64,000 nucleotides of DNA from Lysobacter gummosus (lineage in GTDB: Bacteria > Pseudomonadota > Gammaproteobacteria > Xanthomonadales > Xanthomonadaceae). Made by a program: the position numbers and the translations under genes. The notes below the pieces were generated by a model. It saw only the letters and a list, made by a program, of their open reading frames with translations. It was not told where the DNA came from and did not search any database. Location: the NCBI RefSeq assembly GCF_001442805.1, contig NZ_CP011131.1:5518001-5582000 (forward strand), given 5' to 3'. Shown here piece by piece: positions 44,928 through 53,414 of the stretch. Position 1 is the first letter of the stretch. Each line of letters starts with the position of its first letter.

Positions 44928-47444
44928 ATGGCCAAGAACCTCCTCATCGTCGAGTCGCCCGCCAAGGCCAAGACGATCAACAAGTACCTCGGCAAGGACT
45001 TCACCGTTCTGGCCTCCTACGGCCACGTCCGCGACCTGGTGCCGAAAGAGGGCGCGGTCGATCCGGACAATCACTTCGCGATGGACTACGCCGTCATCGA
45101 GAAGAACGAGAAACACGTAGACGCGATCGCCAAGGCCGCCAAGAGCGCCGACAACCTCTTCCTCGCGACCGACCCGGACCGCGAAGGCGAGGCGATCAGC
45201 TGGCACATCGGCGAGATCCTGCGCGAACGCGGCCTGCTGGAAGGCAAGCCGCTGCAGCGCGTGGTGTTCACCGAGATCACGCCGCGCGCGATCAAGGAAG
45301 CGATGAGCCATCCGCGCGAGATCGCCAGCGACCTGGTCGATGCGCAGCAGGCGCGCCGCGCGCTCGACTACCTGGTCGGCTTTAATCTCTCGCCGGTGCT
45401 GTGGCGCAAGGTGCAACGCGGCCTGTCCGCCGGCCGCGTGCAGTCGCCGGCGCTGCGCATGATCGTGGAGCGCGAGGAAGAGATCGAAGCCTTCGTCGCT
45501 CGCGAGTACTGGTCGATCGAAGCCGAGTGCGCGCATCCGCAGCAGGCCTTCACCGCCAAGCTCAACAAGTTCGACGGGAAGAAGTTCGAGCAGTTCACCA
45601 TCACCGACGGCACCACCGCCGAGGACGCGCGCAAGCGCATCGTCGCCGCCGCCAACGGCGCGCTGCACGTCACCGACGTCACCAGCAAGGAACGCAAGCG
45701 CCGCCCGGCCGCGCCGTTCACCACCTCGACCCTGCAGCAGGAAGCCTCGCGCAAGCTCGGCTTCACCACCTCGCGCACCATGCGCGTGGCGCAGAAGCTG
45801 TACGAGGGCATGGCGCTGGGCGACGAGGGCACCGTCGGCCTGATCAGTTATATGCGTACCGACTCGGTGAGTCTGTCGCAGGAAGCCATCGCCGAAATCC
45901 GCGACGTGATCGCGCGCGACTTCGGCACCAAGGCGCTGCCCGACAAGCCCAACACCTATCAGACCAAGTCGAAGAACGCGCAGGAAGCGCACGAAGCGAT
46001 CCGCCCGACCGCGGCGCTGCGCACGCCGGCGCAGGTCGCGCGTTTTCTCGACGACGACGGCCGCCGCTTGTACGAACTGATCTGGAAGCGCGCCGTCGCT
46101 TCGCAGATGGTGCCGGCCACGCTCAACACCGTCAGCGTCGATCTCGCCGCCGGCGCCGAGCACAGCTTCCGCGCTTCGGGCACGACCGTGATCGATCCGG
46201 GCTTCCTCGCCGTGTACGAGGAAGGCAAGGACGCCAAGGCCGCCGAGGACGAAGACGAAGGCCGCAAGCTGCCGCTGATGAAAGTCGGCGACCGCATCCC
46301 GCTCGACCAGATTCACGCCGACCAGCACTTCACCGAGCCGCCGCCGCGCTTCTCCGAAGCCTCTCTGGTCAAGACGCTCGAGGAATACGGCATCGGCCGT
46401 CCCTCGACCTACGCCTCGATCATCCAGACGCTGCTGTTCCGCAAATACGTCGAGCTCGACAGCCGCCGCTTCCGCCCGACCGACGTCGGCCGCGCGGTGT
46501 CGAAGTTCCTGTCCGGGCATTTCACCCAGTACGTCGACTACGACTTCACCGCCAAGCTCGAAGACGAGCTCGATGCGGTGTCGCGCGGCGAAGAAGAATG
46601 GGTGCCGCTGATGGAGCGGTTCTGGGGACCGTTCAAGCAACTGGTCGAAGAGAAAAAGGAATCGGTCGATCGCAGCGAAGCCACCGGCGCGCGCGAGTTG
46701 GGCACCGATCCCAAGAGCGGCAAGCCGGTCAGCGTGCGCCTGGGCCGTTACGGGCCGTATGCGCAGATCGGCACCGCCGAGGACGAGGACAAGCCGACCT
46801 TCGCGTCCCTGCGCCCCGGCCAGAGCATGCACACGATTTCGCTCGAGGAATCGCTGGAGCTGTTCAAGCTGCCGCGCAAGCTGGGCCTGGACAAGGACGA
46901 GGAAGTCAGCGTCGGCGTTGGCCGTTTCGGCCCGTTCGCCAAGCGCGGCAGCGTCTACGCCTCGCTGAAGAAAGAAGACGATCCGTACACCATCGACCTG
47001 GCGCGCGCGGTATTCCTGATCGAGGAAAAGGAAGAAATCGCGCGCAACCGGATCATCAAGGAATTCGAAGGCAGCGACATCCAGGTGCTCAACGGCCGCT
47101 TCGGCCCCTACATCAGCGACGGCAAGCTCAACGGCCGCATTCCGAAGGATCGCGAACCCGCTTCGCTGACCCTGGAAGAAGTGATCAAGCTGATGGAAGA
47201 CACCGGCAAGCCGATGCGCGGGCGTTTCGGCAAGAAGACCGCGGCGAAGAAAGAACCGGCCAAGAAGGCGGCGAAGAAGGTCGCGAAGAAAACCGACGAT
47301 GGTCAAGCGCCGGCCAAGAAGGCGGTGGTGAAGAAAGCCGCGGCGAAGAAGGCGCCGGCGAAGAAAGCCGCGAAGAAGGTCGCGAAGAAAACCGCGAGCA
47401 AGAAAGCGGTGAAGAAGGTCGTCAAGAAAGTCGCGGCGAAGTAA
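44928..47444 (+). CDS. topA: DNA topoisomerase I with lysine-rich tail
   Basis: An 838-residue type IA topoisomerase. TOPRIM: NLLIVESPAKAKTINKYLG and ATDPDREGEAISWH; active-site Tyr in GLISYMRTDSVSLS. The C-terminal part holds topoisomerase-repeat motifs (LGRYGPYAQIG, VGRFGPFAKRG, NGRFGPYISDG) in place of Cys4 zinc fingers, and ends in ~60 residues of Lys/Ala repeats (KKAAKKVAKK) that should bind DNA or nucleoid. Relaxes negative supercoils. Confidence 0.97.
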   Translation: MAKNLLIVESPAKAKTINKYLGKDFTVLASYGHVRDLVPKEGAVDPDNHFAMDYAVIEKNEKHVDAIAKAAKSADNLFLATDPDREGEAISWHIGEILRERGLLEGKPLQRVVFTEITPRAIKEAMSHPREIASDLVDAQQARRALDYLVGFNLSPVLWRKVQRGLSAGRVQSPALRMIVEREEEIEAFVAREYWSIEAECAHPQQAFTAKLNKFDGKKFEQFTITDGTTAEDARKRIVAAANGALHVTDVTSKERKRRPAAPFTTSTLQQEASRKLGFTTSRTMRVAQKLYEGMALGDEGTVGLISYMRTDSVSLSQEAIAEIRDVIARDFGTKALPDKPNTYQTKSKNAQEAHEAIRPTAALRTPAQVARFLDDDGRRLYELIWKRAVASQMVPATLNTVSVDLAAGAEHSFRASGTTVIDPGFLAVYEEGKDAKAAEDEDEGRKLPLMKVGDRIPLDQIHADQHFTEPPPRFSEASLVKTLEEYGIGRPSTYASIIQTLLFRKYVELDSRRFRPTDVGRAVSKFLSGHFTQYVDYDFTAKLEDELDAVSRGEEEWVPLMERFWGPFKQLVEEKKESVDRSEATGARELGTDPKSGKPVSVRLGRYGPYAQIGTAEDEDKPTFASLRPGQSMHTISLEESLELFKLPRKLGLDKDEEVSVGVGRFGPFAKRGSVYASLKKEDDPYTIDLARAVFLIEEKEEIARNRIIKEFEGSDIQVLNGRFGPYISDGKLNGRIPKDREPASLTLEEVIKLMEDTGKPMRGRFGKKTAAKKEPAKKAAKKVAKKTDDGQAPAKKAVVKKAAAKKAPAKKAAKKVAKKTASKKAVKKVVKKVAAK

Positions 47445-47849
47445 TCGCCGCGATATCGCGCATCAATCGCCACTGCGGTCGGGCGATGCGGCTGATGAAA
47501 CGGGCGCCGATTTGGCGCCCGTTTCATTTGGGGACTCGTCGCCTCGCCGGTCGGGCCTGAAGGCCCGACGCGCTGCAACAAACGCCAGCGACACCCTGTC
47601 GCAGCCGCGCCTCCAAGCCGTGACGCAGCTTCCGTTTCCGGCATCCCATCGACGACAACGCATCGATCCATGCGCCGCAGGCGACCGGTCGCACAGATTC
47701 GGCCGGCCGCCGCCACTAGGATCGGCCGCGAATAAGGGCAGGCCCGACGGGCCATAGCCCGTCGAGACGCGATCTCAATCGCGCGCGCGGTCGCCATCAC
47801 GAAACCTGCTGGGGGGTGTTGTTCACCTATCCCATCGACAGGAGTCGTC
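47445..47849. other. Intergenic stretch between topA and the LPMO gene
   Basis: No gene is seen. It holds the topA terminator at 47495-47527 and a short REP-like hairpin (GTCGGGCC/GGCCCGAC) near 47551-47571. Confidence 0.5.
47495..47530 (+). terminator. topA terminator
   Basis: Perfect 14-bp stem ATGAAACGGGCGCC/GGCGCCCGTTTCAT (47495-47508, 47514-47527) with a 5-nt loop, followed by TTG; 50 bp after the topA stop. Confidence 0.78.
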
Positions 47850-48845
47850 ATGAACCGCGTCCAACGTTTTTCCCTGCTCAGCGCCGCCGTCGCCGTGTGC
47901 GCGTCCGCCTTGCCCGTGTCGTCCGCATTCGCGCACGGCACCTTCGTCAATCCGCAGAGCCGCATCTACAAGTGTTACCTGGGCAACAAGGAAAACCCGA
48001 CCGATCCGGCCTGCCGCGCCGCATGGGCGGTCGCCGGCTCGCAGTTGTTCTACGACTGGAACGGCATCAACCAGGCCAATGCCAACAGCAACCATCGCGC
48101 CGTGGTGCCCGACGGTACGCTGTGCGGCGGCAACAACTCGACCTTCCGCGGCCTGAACGTGGTGCGCAGCGACTGGCAGACCAGCAACGTGCGCTCGGGT
48201 TCGAGCTACACCTTCACCTTCTACGCCACCGCGCCGCACGCGACCAAGGACTGGACGTTCTACGTGACGTCGCAAGGCTGGAACCCCAATAGCACGCTGC
48301 GCTGGGGCGACCTGCAGCAGTTCTGCAAGACCGGCTCGGTGCCGCTGTCGGCCGGCAACAACTACCACATCACCTGCACCCTGCCGGCGCGCACCGGCCG
48401 CCACGTGATCTACAACACCTGGCAGCGTTCGGATTCCACCGAGGCGTTCTACACCTGCATGGACGTCAATTTCACCAACTCGCTCGCCGATGCGAAATCG
48501 CCGTGGCGCGAGTCGGGCAACTTGAACGTCGTCAACGACTATCCGGCGGGCACCTCGGTAACGCTGCGCGTGTTCAACGCCGACGGCAGCGATGCGGAGA
48601 AGATCGAAACCGTGCTCGGCGCGGGTGAAACCTCGGTGGTGGATTGGCCGCGCAAGGTCGCCGAACAAGTCAACGCACGCGCCCGCTTCGCCCGCATCGG
48701 CGAGCAGCGCGGCGGTCAGGTGCAGGCGAAGGACGGGGCGAACAATCGCGTCTATCTGAGCGGCAACCGCTCCTACGCCTTCGATGTGCGGCTGCCGGAA
48801 TCGGCCAAGCCGTTCGCCGATGAGCATGCTCATCACGATCATTGA
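47850..48845 (+). CDS. AA10 lytic polysaccharide monooxygenase (chitin-binding protein)
   Basis: A 331-residue secreted copper enzyme; GGAG is well placed before ATG 47850. The signal peptide ends ...VSSAFA, making the next residue (HGTFVNPQSR) the N-terminal His of the copper histidine brace. The second His is in TFTFYATAPHATKDWTFYVT. The catalytic domain runs to ~residue 205 (WQRSDSTEAFYTCMDVNF). The rest is a beta-rich module resembling the GbpA domain-2 type (NDYPAGTSVTLRVFNADGSD). The tail ends HAHHDH, potentially metal binding. It oxidatively cleaves chitin or cellulose; chitin is likely. Confidence 0.93.
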   Translation: MNRVQRFSLLSAAVAVCASALPVSSAFAHGTFVNPQSRIYKCYLGNKENPTDPACRAAWAVAGSQLFYDWNGINQANANSNHRAVVPDGTLCGGNNSTFRGLNVVRSDWQTSNVRSGSSYTFTFYATAPHATKDWTFYVTSQGWNPNSTLRWGDLQQFCKTGSVPLSAGNNYHITCTLPARTGRHVIYNTWQRSDSTEAFYTCMDVNFTNSLADAKSPWRESGNLNVVNDYPAGTSVTLRVFNADGSDAEKIETVLGAGETSVVDWPRKVAEQVNARARFARIGEQRGGQVQAKDGANNRVYLSGNRSYAFDVRLPESAKPFADEHAHHDH

Positions 48846-48910
48846 TATCGGCGATTGAAGTGCGCGGCGGCGGGTCGCGCGCGATTCGCCGGCGAGGGCG
48901 GTGACGCGGC

Positions 48911-48946
48911 CCTCACCCCAACCCTCTCCCGCGCCGCGGGAGAGGG
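48911..48946. repeat. REP-like palindrome CCCTCTCCCGCG
   Basis: CCCTCTCCCGCG (48922-48933) and CGCGGGAGAGGG (48935-48946) form a 12-bp hairpin preceded by CCTCACCCCAA. Another copy is at 53161-53194. Confidence 0.75.
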
Positions 48947-49084
48947 AGCATGGGCGTTGCGAAGGCCATCGCGCCTTCGCAGCGCGCGCGGACTGTGCAA
49001 TCCCGCGGCGCCGCAGCCGCACGCGCACGCCGCCGCCCGAGCCGGCATGCGACACTGCGCCGTCGCCACCGCGCTGATCTCCGC

Positions 49085-49645
49085 ATGACCGACCTGAGCA
49101 TCGAACAGGCCGCCGCCGCGCTCGCTCGCGGCGGTGTGATCGTTTATCCGACCGAGGCGGTCTGGGGCATCGGCTGCGATGCCGACAACCGCGCCGCGGT
49201 GATGCGCCTGCTGGCGATCAAGCAACGGCCGATGGACAAGGGCGTGATCCTGATCGCCGCATCGGTGGAGCAGTTCGACGGCCTGATCGACTGGCCGGCC
49301 CTGGCGGACGAACGCGCCGAAGCGGTGCGCGCCAGCTGGCCCGGGCCGAACACCTGGGCGGTTCCGGCGACCGCCGCGGTGCCCGACTGGATTCGCGGCG
49401 ATCACAACAGCGTCGCCGTGCGCGTCACCGCGCATCCGCAGGCGCGGGCGCTGTGCCAGGCGCACGGGCGCCCGATCGTCTCCACCAGCGCCAACCTCGC
49501 CGGCCACCCGCCGGCATTCCAGCGCGACCAACTCGATCGCGCCATGCTCGCGCTCAGCGACGGCGTGTGCGCGGGCGAAACCGGCGGCTTGGCCGCGCCG
49601 ACGCCGATCCGCCTGGCCGCGACCGGCGAGGTGCTGCGCGCCTGA
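49085..49645 (+). CDS. tsaC: L-threonylcarbamoyladenylate synthase TsaC
   Basis: A 186-residue YrdC/Sua5-fold protein of the short TsaC type. Motifs: GGVIVYPTEAVWGIGCDA, LLAIKQRPMDKGVILIA, SWPGPNTWAVPA, SVAVRVTAHP and STSANLAGHP. It makes threonylcarbamoyl-AMP for tRNA t6A37 synthesis. The start ATG at 49085 gives MTDLSIEQAAAAL. In E. coli tsaC also lies in the dprA-smg-topA-like neighbourhood. Confidence 0.95.
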   Translation: MTDLSIEQAAAALARGGVIVYPTEAVWGIGCDADNRAAVMRLLAIKQRPMDKGVILIAASVEQFDGLIDWPALADERAEAVRASWPGPNTWAVPATAAVPDWIRGDHNSVAVRVTAHPQARALCQAHGRPIVSTSANLAGHPPAFQRDQLDRAMLALSDGVCAGETGGLAAPTPIRLAATGEVLRA

Positions 49646-49762
49646 GCGCGGCGATTCGCCCTCCCCAACTCTGCCCCGCTTCCGCGCCGAGCGCGCCGCC
49701 ACGCCGACCCGGCTGCGACGCGCCCGGCGCTATCCTCGGGCCGTCCGCTTCGGAGCGCAGCC

Positions 49763-50197
49763 ATGAACTCATTGCCCGCCTGGTCGGTCTGGGCGCTGCT
49801 GTCGGCGGTGTTCGCGGCCCTGACCGCGGTGCTGGCCAAAGTCGGCGTGCAGGGCGTCAGCGCCGATTACGCGACCCTGGTCCGCACCCTGGTGATCGTC
49901 GCGGTGCTGGCGCTGCTGGTGCCGATGAGCGGACAGTGGGTCGATCCGCGCACTCTGCCGGCGCGTTCGCTGCTGTTCCTGGTGCTGTCGGGACTGGCCA
50001 CCGGCGCCTCATGGCTGTGCTACTACCGCGCCCTCAAGCTCGGCGACGTGTCGCAGGTGGTGCCGGTGGACAAGCTCAGCGTGGTGTTGGCGGCGCTGTT
50101 CGCGGTGGTGTTCCTGGGCGACCGGCCCAGCGCGCGCGAATGGCTCGGGCTGCTGATGGTCGGTAGCGGCGTGCTGGTCCTGGTGTGGCGGCGATGA
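49763..50197 (+). CDS. EamA-family small transporter (half-size DMT)
   Basis: A 144-residue membrane protein with five helices: WSVWALLSAVFAALTAVLAK, VRTLVIVAVLALLVP, LLFLVLSGLATGASWLCYY, VVPVDKLSVVLAALFAVVFL and WLGLLMVGSGVLVLVW. This is a single EamA repeat of the drug/metabolite transporter superfamily, which is expected to dimerise. Substrate unknown. Confidence 0.9.
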   Translation: MNSLPAWSVWALLSAVFAALTAVLAKVGVQGVSADYATLVRTLVIVAVLALLVPMSGQWVDPRTLPARSLLFLVLSGLATGASWLCYYRALKLGDVSQVVPVDKLSVVLAALFAVVFLGDRPSAREWLGLLMVGSGVLVLVWRR

Positions 50198-50248
50198 GCG
50201 GCGGGTAAATCCGCGAATCCATGACGCAATTCGACTTTCCCCTAACGC

Positions 50249-50274
50249 GGAGGAGGCGCAAGATGCGCGCATGA
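50249..50274 (+). promoter_or_regulatory. Strong Shine-Dalgarno with three-codon leader overlapping the next start
   Basis: GGAGGAGG (50249-50256) precedes ATG-CGC-GCA-TGA (50263-50274), whose stop overlaps the ATG at 50271 as ATGA. Spacing favours initiation at the first ATG, so the DUF4124-like gene may be translated by reinitiation. Confidence 0.45.
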
Positions 50275-51053
50275 ACTCCACCCGCGCCCGTCGCTCCCGT
50301 CTCGCACCGGCCGCCCTGGCCGGGCTGCTGTCGGCCGGCACGCTGCTCGGCGGCGCGAGCGCCGGCGAAGCGCAAGCGGCCGACGTGTTGATTTACCGCT
50401 GCACCGACGATCGCGGCCAGCTGAGCCTGCGCGACACGCCCTGCGGCAACGGCCAGCGCCAGCAGACCCTGACCATGACCCGCCCGGTCGATCCACCGCC
50501 GCGCGTCGTCGAAGCCTCGGCCACGCCCTCGCCCCGCCCCGCGGCCAGTTCCCGTCCGCAGGTGCTGATGATGCGCACACCGCAGGCGATGTACGACTGC
50601 GTGCGGCCGGACGGCAGCAGCTACACCAGCAGCAACGGCGACGGCAATCCGCGGATGATGCCGATCGTCGATCTGGGCTACGGCGTGCCGGTCTACAGCA
50701 CCGGCACTTCGCTGGGCAGCCGCATCGGCGCGCGCGAGCCGCGCCTGGGCGATCCGAGCGCGCGCATCGCCGTGTCCGGCCGCCACGGCAACGTCCAGTA
50801 CGCCGCCACCGCGCGTTCGGGCGGCTATTATTCCGGCGGTTACGATTACGGCTACGGCGTCTACTACGGCAGCCAGCTGGTGCGCGACGAATGCCGGCAG
50901 CTGCCGCAGCAGGAAGTGTGCTCGCGCCTGCGCGACCGCCGCTATGACGGCGACCGCCGTTACAACAGCGCGCTGCAAAGCGAGCGCGCTCAGATCACCC
51001 TGGACCAGCGCGTCATCGACGCGCAATTGAACGCCGATTGCGGAGCTTACTGA
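50271..51053 (+). CDS. Exported DUF4124-like protein 1
   Basis: A 260-residue exported protein; the signal peptide ends ...GEAQAADV. Just after it is the DUF4124-like element VLIYRCTDDRGQLSLRDTPC, a compact Cys-containing domain. Then a proline-rich spacer and a Gly/Tyr-rich stretch (SGGYYSGGYDYGYGVYYGSQ), and a C-terminal helical Cys pair (RDECRQLPQQEVCSRL). Periplasmic or envelope; function unknown. The next gene begins within its stop codon (TGATG). Confidence 0.85.
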   Translation: MNSTRARRSRLAPAALAGLLSAGTLLGGASAGEAQAADVLIYRCTDDRGQLSLRDTPCGNGQRQQTLTMTRPVDPPPRVVEASATPSPRPAASSRPQVLMMRTPQAMYDCVRPDGSSYTSSNGDGNPRMMPIVDLGYGVPVYSTGTSLGSRIGAREPRLGDPSARIAVSGRHGNVQYAATARSGGYYSGGYDYGYGVYYGSQLVRDECRQLPQQEVCSRLRDRRYDGDRRYNSALQSERAQITLDQRVIDAQLNADCGAY

Positions 51054-51724
51054 TGCGCGTGTGGTTCGTGTCCCTGCTGTTGCTGGCCAGCGCCGGCGCC
51101 CACGCACAAGGCAAGGTCGTCATCTATCGCTGCACCGACGCGCTGGGCCAGTTGACGGTGCAGAACAACACCCCGTGCCCGAAGGGCAGCCAGCAGGAAA
51201 AGCGCGTGATCGAAGACGCGCCGGTGTCGTCGGCGCCGCCGACCTTCGTCACCTCGCCGGTCGCGCCCTACGCGCCGGCCAACGCGCCGCCGCCGCATCC
51301 GCCAGTGTCCTCGCAGTTGCCATCGGTGGGCACGGCCAAGCCTTCCGCCAGGCCGGCGACGCCGAAAGCGCCGGCCGGCCCGACCATCGCCGACGCCGAC
51401 CGCCTGCCGCCGCCGGTGTTGTTCGAATGCCGCACTTACGACGGCAGCCGCTACCTCAACGACGACGGCACGCCGCCGCAGCGCTGCGCGCAGTTGCAGA
51501 CCACCGGCCTGGGCAGCGTCGGCAGCGGCACCGGCGTGGCCTGCGAAATGGTCAATGATCAATGCCAGCGAATCGCCGACGATCACTTGTGCGAGAACTG
51601 GAAACAGCGCCTGCGCGAAGCCCAGTCCGCGCTGCGCTTCGGCCGCGGCGACAGCCGCGACGCATCGGCGGCGGAAGTCGCGCGGATTCAGCGGATCGTG
51701 ACTGAGAGTACCTGCGGCAAGTAA
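51053..51724 (+). CDS. Exported DUF4124-like protein 2
   Basis: A 223-residue exported protein with signal peptide MRVWFVSLLLLASAGAHAQ and then VVIYRCTDALGQLTVQNNTPC, the same Cys-bracketed element as its neighbour. Proline-rich spacer, then LFECRTYDGSRYLNDDGTPPQRC and a C-terminal Cys-helical part (VNDQCQRIADDHLCENWKQR). Shared layout with the upstream gene marks the two as tandem duplicates. Function unknown. Confidence 0.85.
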   Translation: MRVWFVSLLLLASAGAHAQGKVVIYRCTDALGQLTVQNNTPCPKGSQQEKRVIEDAPVSSAPPTFVTSPVAPYAPANAPPPHPPVSSQLPSVGTAKPSARPATPKAPAGPTIADADRLPPPVLFECRTYDGSRYLNDDGTPPQRCAQLQTTGLGSVGSGTGVACEMVNDQCQRIADDHLCENWKQRLREAQSALRFGRGDSRDASAAEVARIQRIVTESTCGK

Positions 51725-51931
51725 GCCGACTGCGGTGCCAGCAACTGCGCAGTCGCCGGGCTTCTGTCTGCGCTCGTTGCGCAAATAGCGGCGAGCCTGG
51801 CATGCCTGATCGCCTCACACATCCGTCCGCGGTCGCGCGGATCATCACTGTTACACGCACTGCGACACTACGATTCACAGCTTCAACGCTACGCGGTGGC
51901 GGCGTGTTAACGCTTCGTCGGCCTGCGCCGC

Positions 51932-52708
51932 TTAAAACCCGTAACGCGAAAACCCGCCGTCCACCGCGATGCATTCGCCGGTGATGTAGCCCGACGCCGG
52001 CAGACACAGGAACGCCACCGCTGCTGCGACTTCCTCCGCTTCGCCGATGCGGCCCAGCGGCGTGCGCAGCAGCACTTCGTCGAGATAATCCGGGTCGGCC
52101 AGCTTGTCGGAGGTGCGGCGGGTACGGATGTACCACGGCGCCACCGCGTTGACGCGCACGCCGTCCTCGGCCCATTCCACGGCGAGGTTGCGGGTCATCT
52201 GGTGCATCGCCGCCTTGCTCATGCCGTAGGGCGCGCCGGTGCGCACGTGCAGGTTGCCCGAGACGCTGCCGACGTTGACGATGCTCGAGGCGGCGTGGCG
52301 GGTCAGCAGCGCGTAGGCGTAGCGCGACAGCTCGAAGGCCGAGAACAGGTTGATCTCGAAGATCTGCCGCCACTCGTCCTCGGTGTAGTCGGTGGTGGCC
52401 TTGCTGAGGTTGCCGCCGGCGTTGTTGACCAGGATGTGCAGGCCTTCGCCGAAGTCCTCGACCCAGTCCAGCAGTTCGCGCCGCTGCTCGTCGTCGGCGA
52501 CGTCGGCGACGAAACCCTGCACCTCGCGTTCGGGAAAGTCCTCGAGCAATTCGGCCCGCGCCGATTCCAGCGCGGTCGCGTCGCGCGCGGCCAGCAGCAC
52601 GTCGGCGCCGAAGCCCAGCAGTTCGCGCGCGATCGCCCGGCCGATGCCGGCGCTGCCGCCGGTGACCAGCGCGAGTTGCCCGTCCAATCGCCAACGCTTG
52701 GGGTCCAT
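51932..52708 (-). CDS. Short-chain dehydrogenase/reductase (tropinone-reductase-like)
   Basis: A 258-residue classical SDR. Cofactor motif [20 protein letters not shown] at ~95, catalytic Ser region [10 protein letters not shown] and Tyr-Lys in [10 protein letters not shown]-terminal [17 protein letters not shown] is typical. The start [11 protein letters not shown] (52708) has GGAG upstream. The Arg in [10 protein letters not shown] after strand 2 suggests NADP(H). Substrate unknown. Confidence 0.92.
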   Translation of the reverse strand: MDPKRWRLDGQLALVTGGSAGIGRAIARELLGFGADVLLAARDATALESARAELLEDFPEREVQGFVADVADDEQRRELLDWVEDFGEGLHILVNNAGGNLSKATTDYTEDEWRQIFEINLFSAFELSRYAYALLTRHAASSIVNVGSVSGNLHVRTGAPYGMSKAAMHQMTRNLAVEWAEDGVRVNAVAPWYIRTRRTSDKLADPDYLDEVLLRTPLGRIGEAEEVAAAVAFLCLPASGYITGECIAVDGGFSRYGF

Positions 52709-52802
52709 GAGGTTCTCCGTATGCAGTGACCGTGCCGTGGTTCGACGCGCGAGGCGCGCGACCGGCGTAGCATAACGGCCGGACCGTCCCGAGGATGCCG
52801 CG

Positions 52803-53030
52803 ATGAACCCCAGCCGGATCGTATCCACCCTGGCCTGCGCCGCGCTGTGCTGCGCGCTGGGCGCGTGCTCCAAGCCGCAGCCGCCGGAGAAAGAGCGCCC
52901 GGTCGATCCGCAGGCCACGCAGATGCACGATGCGATCCAGCAGCCGATCCAGAAGGCCAAGGCGGTCGAAGGCGCGGTCGATGAGGGCGCGCAACACACC
53001 CGCGACGCGATCGACGCCGCCGGCGGTTGA
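52803..53030 (+). CDS. Small lipoprotein
   Basis: A 75-residue lipoprotein: signal [22 protein letters not shown] with lipobox ALGA-C, then a charged helical tail ([20 protein letters not shown]). Divergent from the SDR gene. Similar short helical lipoproteins are common in Xanthomonadaceae; function unknown. Confidence 0.8.
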   Translation: MNPSRIVSTLACAALCCALGACSKPQPPEKERPVDPQATQMHDAIQQPIQKAKAVEGAVDEGAQHTRDAIDAAGG

Positions 53031-53090
53031 GTCGGCCGCGGATGCCGGGCGGCTGCGACAGGCGGGCCGCCGGCTCGGTTCGCGTGAGAA

Positions 53091-53403
53091 TTTTTGTGGG
53101 AGGGGCTTTCAGCCCCGACGCTTTCGGCTCAGTTCGCCGCTGAGGCCGGTAGCGCGGCCCTCACCCCAGCCCTCTCCCGCGCAGCGGGAGAGGGAGCCCA
53201 AGTCGCACTTGGAATTTCGAGTGACTTTCGAAAGCTTTTGTGGAGGGGCTTCAGCCCCGACGCTGTCGGCTCAGTTCGCCGCGAAGCCCGGGCGCACCGC
53301 CCTCACCACCCTAGCCCCGCCCGAACGCATAGCGTTCGGATGTTCGGTGCCGCGCGAGCCCATGGCTAGCAAGCGCGGCCCCTCAGCCCGCATCGCGGGA
53401 GAG
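53091..53403. repeat. Two tandem copies of a composite intergenic repeat
   Basis: Copy 1 (53091-53200) reads TTTTTGTGGGAGGGGCTTTC, AGCCCCGACGCT, TCGGCTCAGTTCGCCGC, then CCCTCACCCCAGCCCTCTCCC with a GGGAGAGGG return arm. Copy 2 (from 53235) repeats the same order (GTGGAGGGGCTTCAGCCCCG) but near 53314-53376 it carries ~60 bp of different sequence. The block occupies the whole gap between the lipoprotein gene and sppA; no gene is seen. Confidence 0.8.
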
Positions 53404-53414
53404 GGACGCAAGCC

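Noticed and set aside
44835..47306. An 823-codon open frame antisense to topA
   Set aside because: Long antisense frames are expected in high-GC DNA; it lacks any domain and mirrors topA codon positions.
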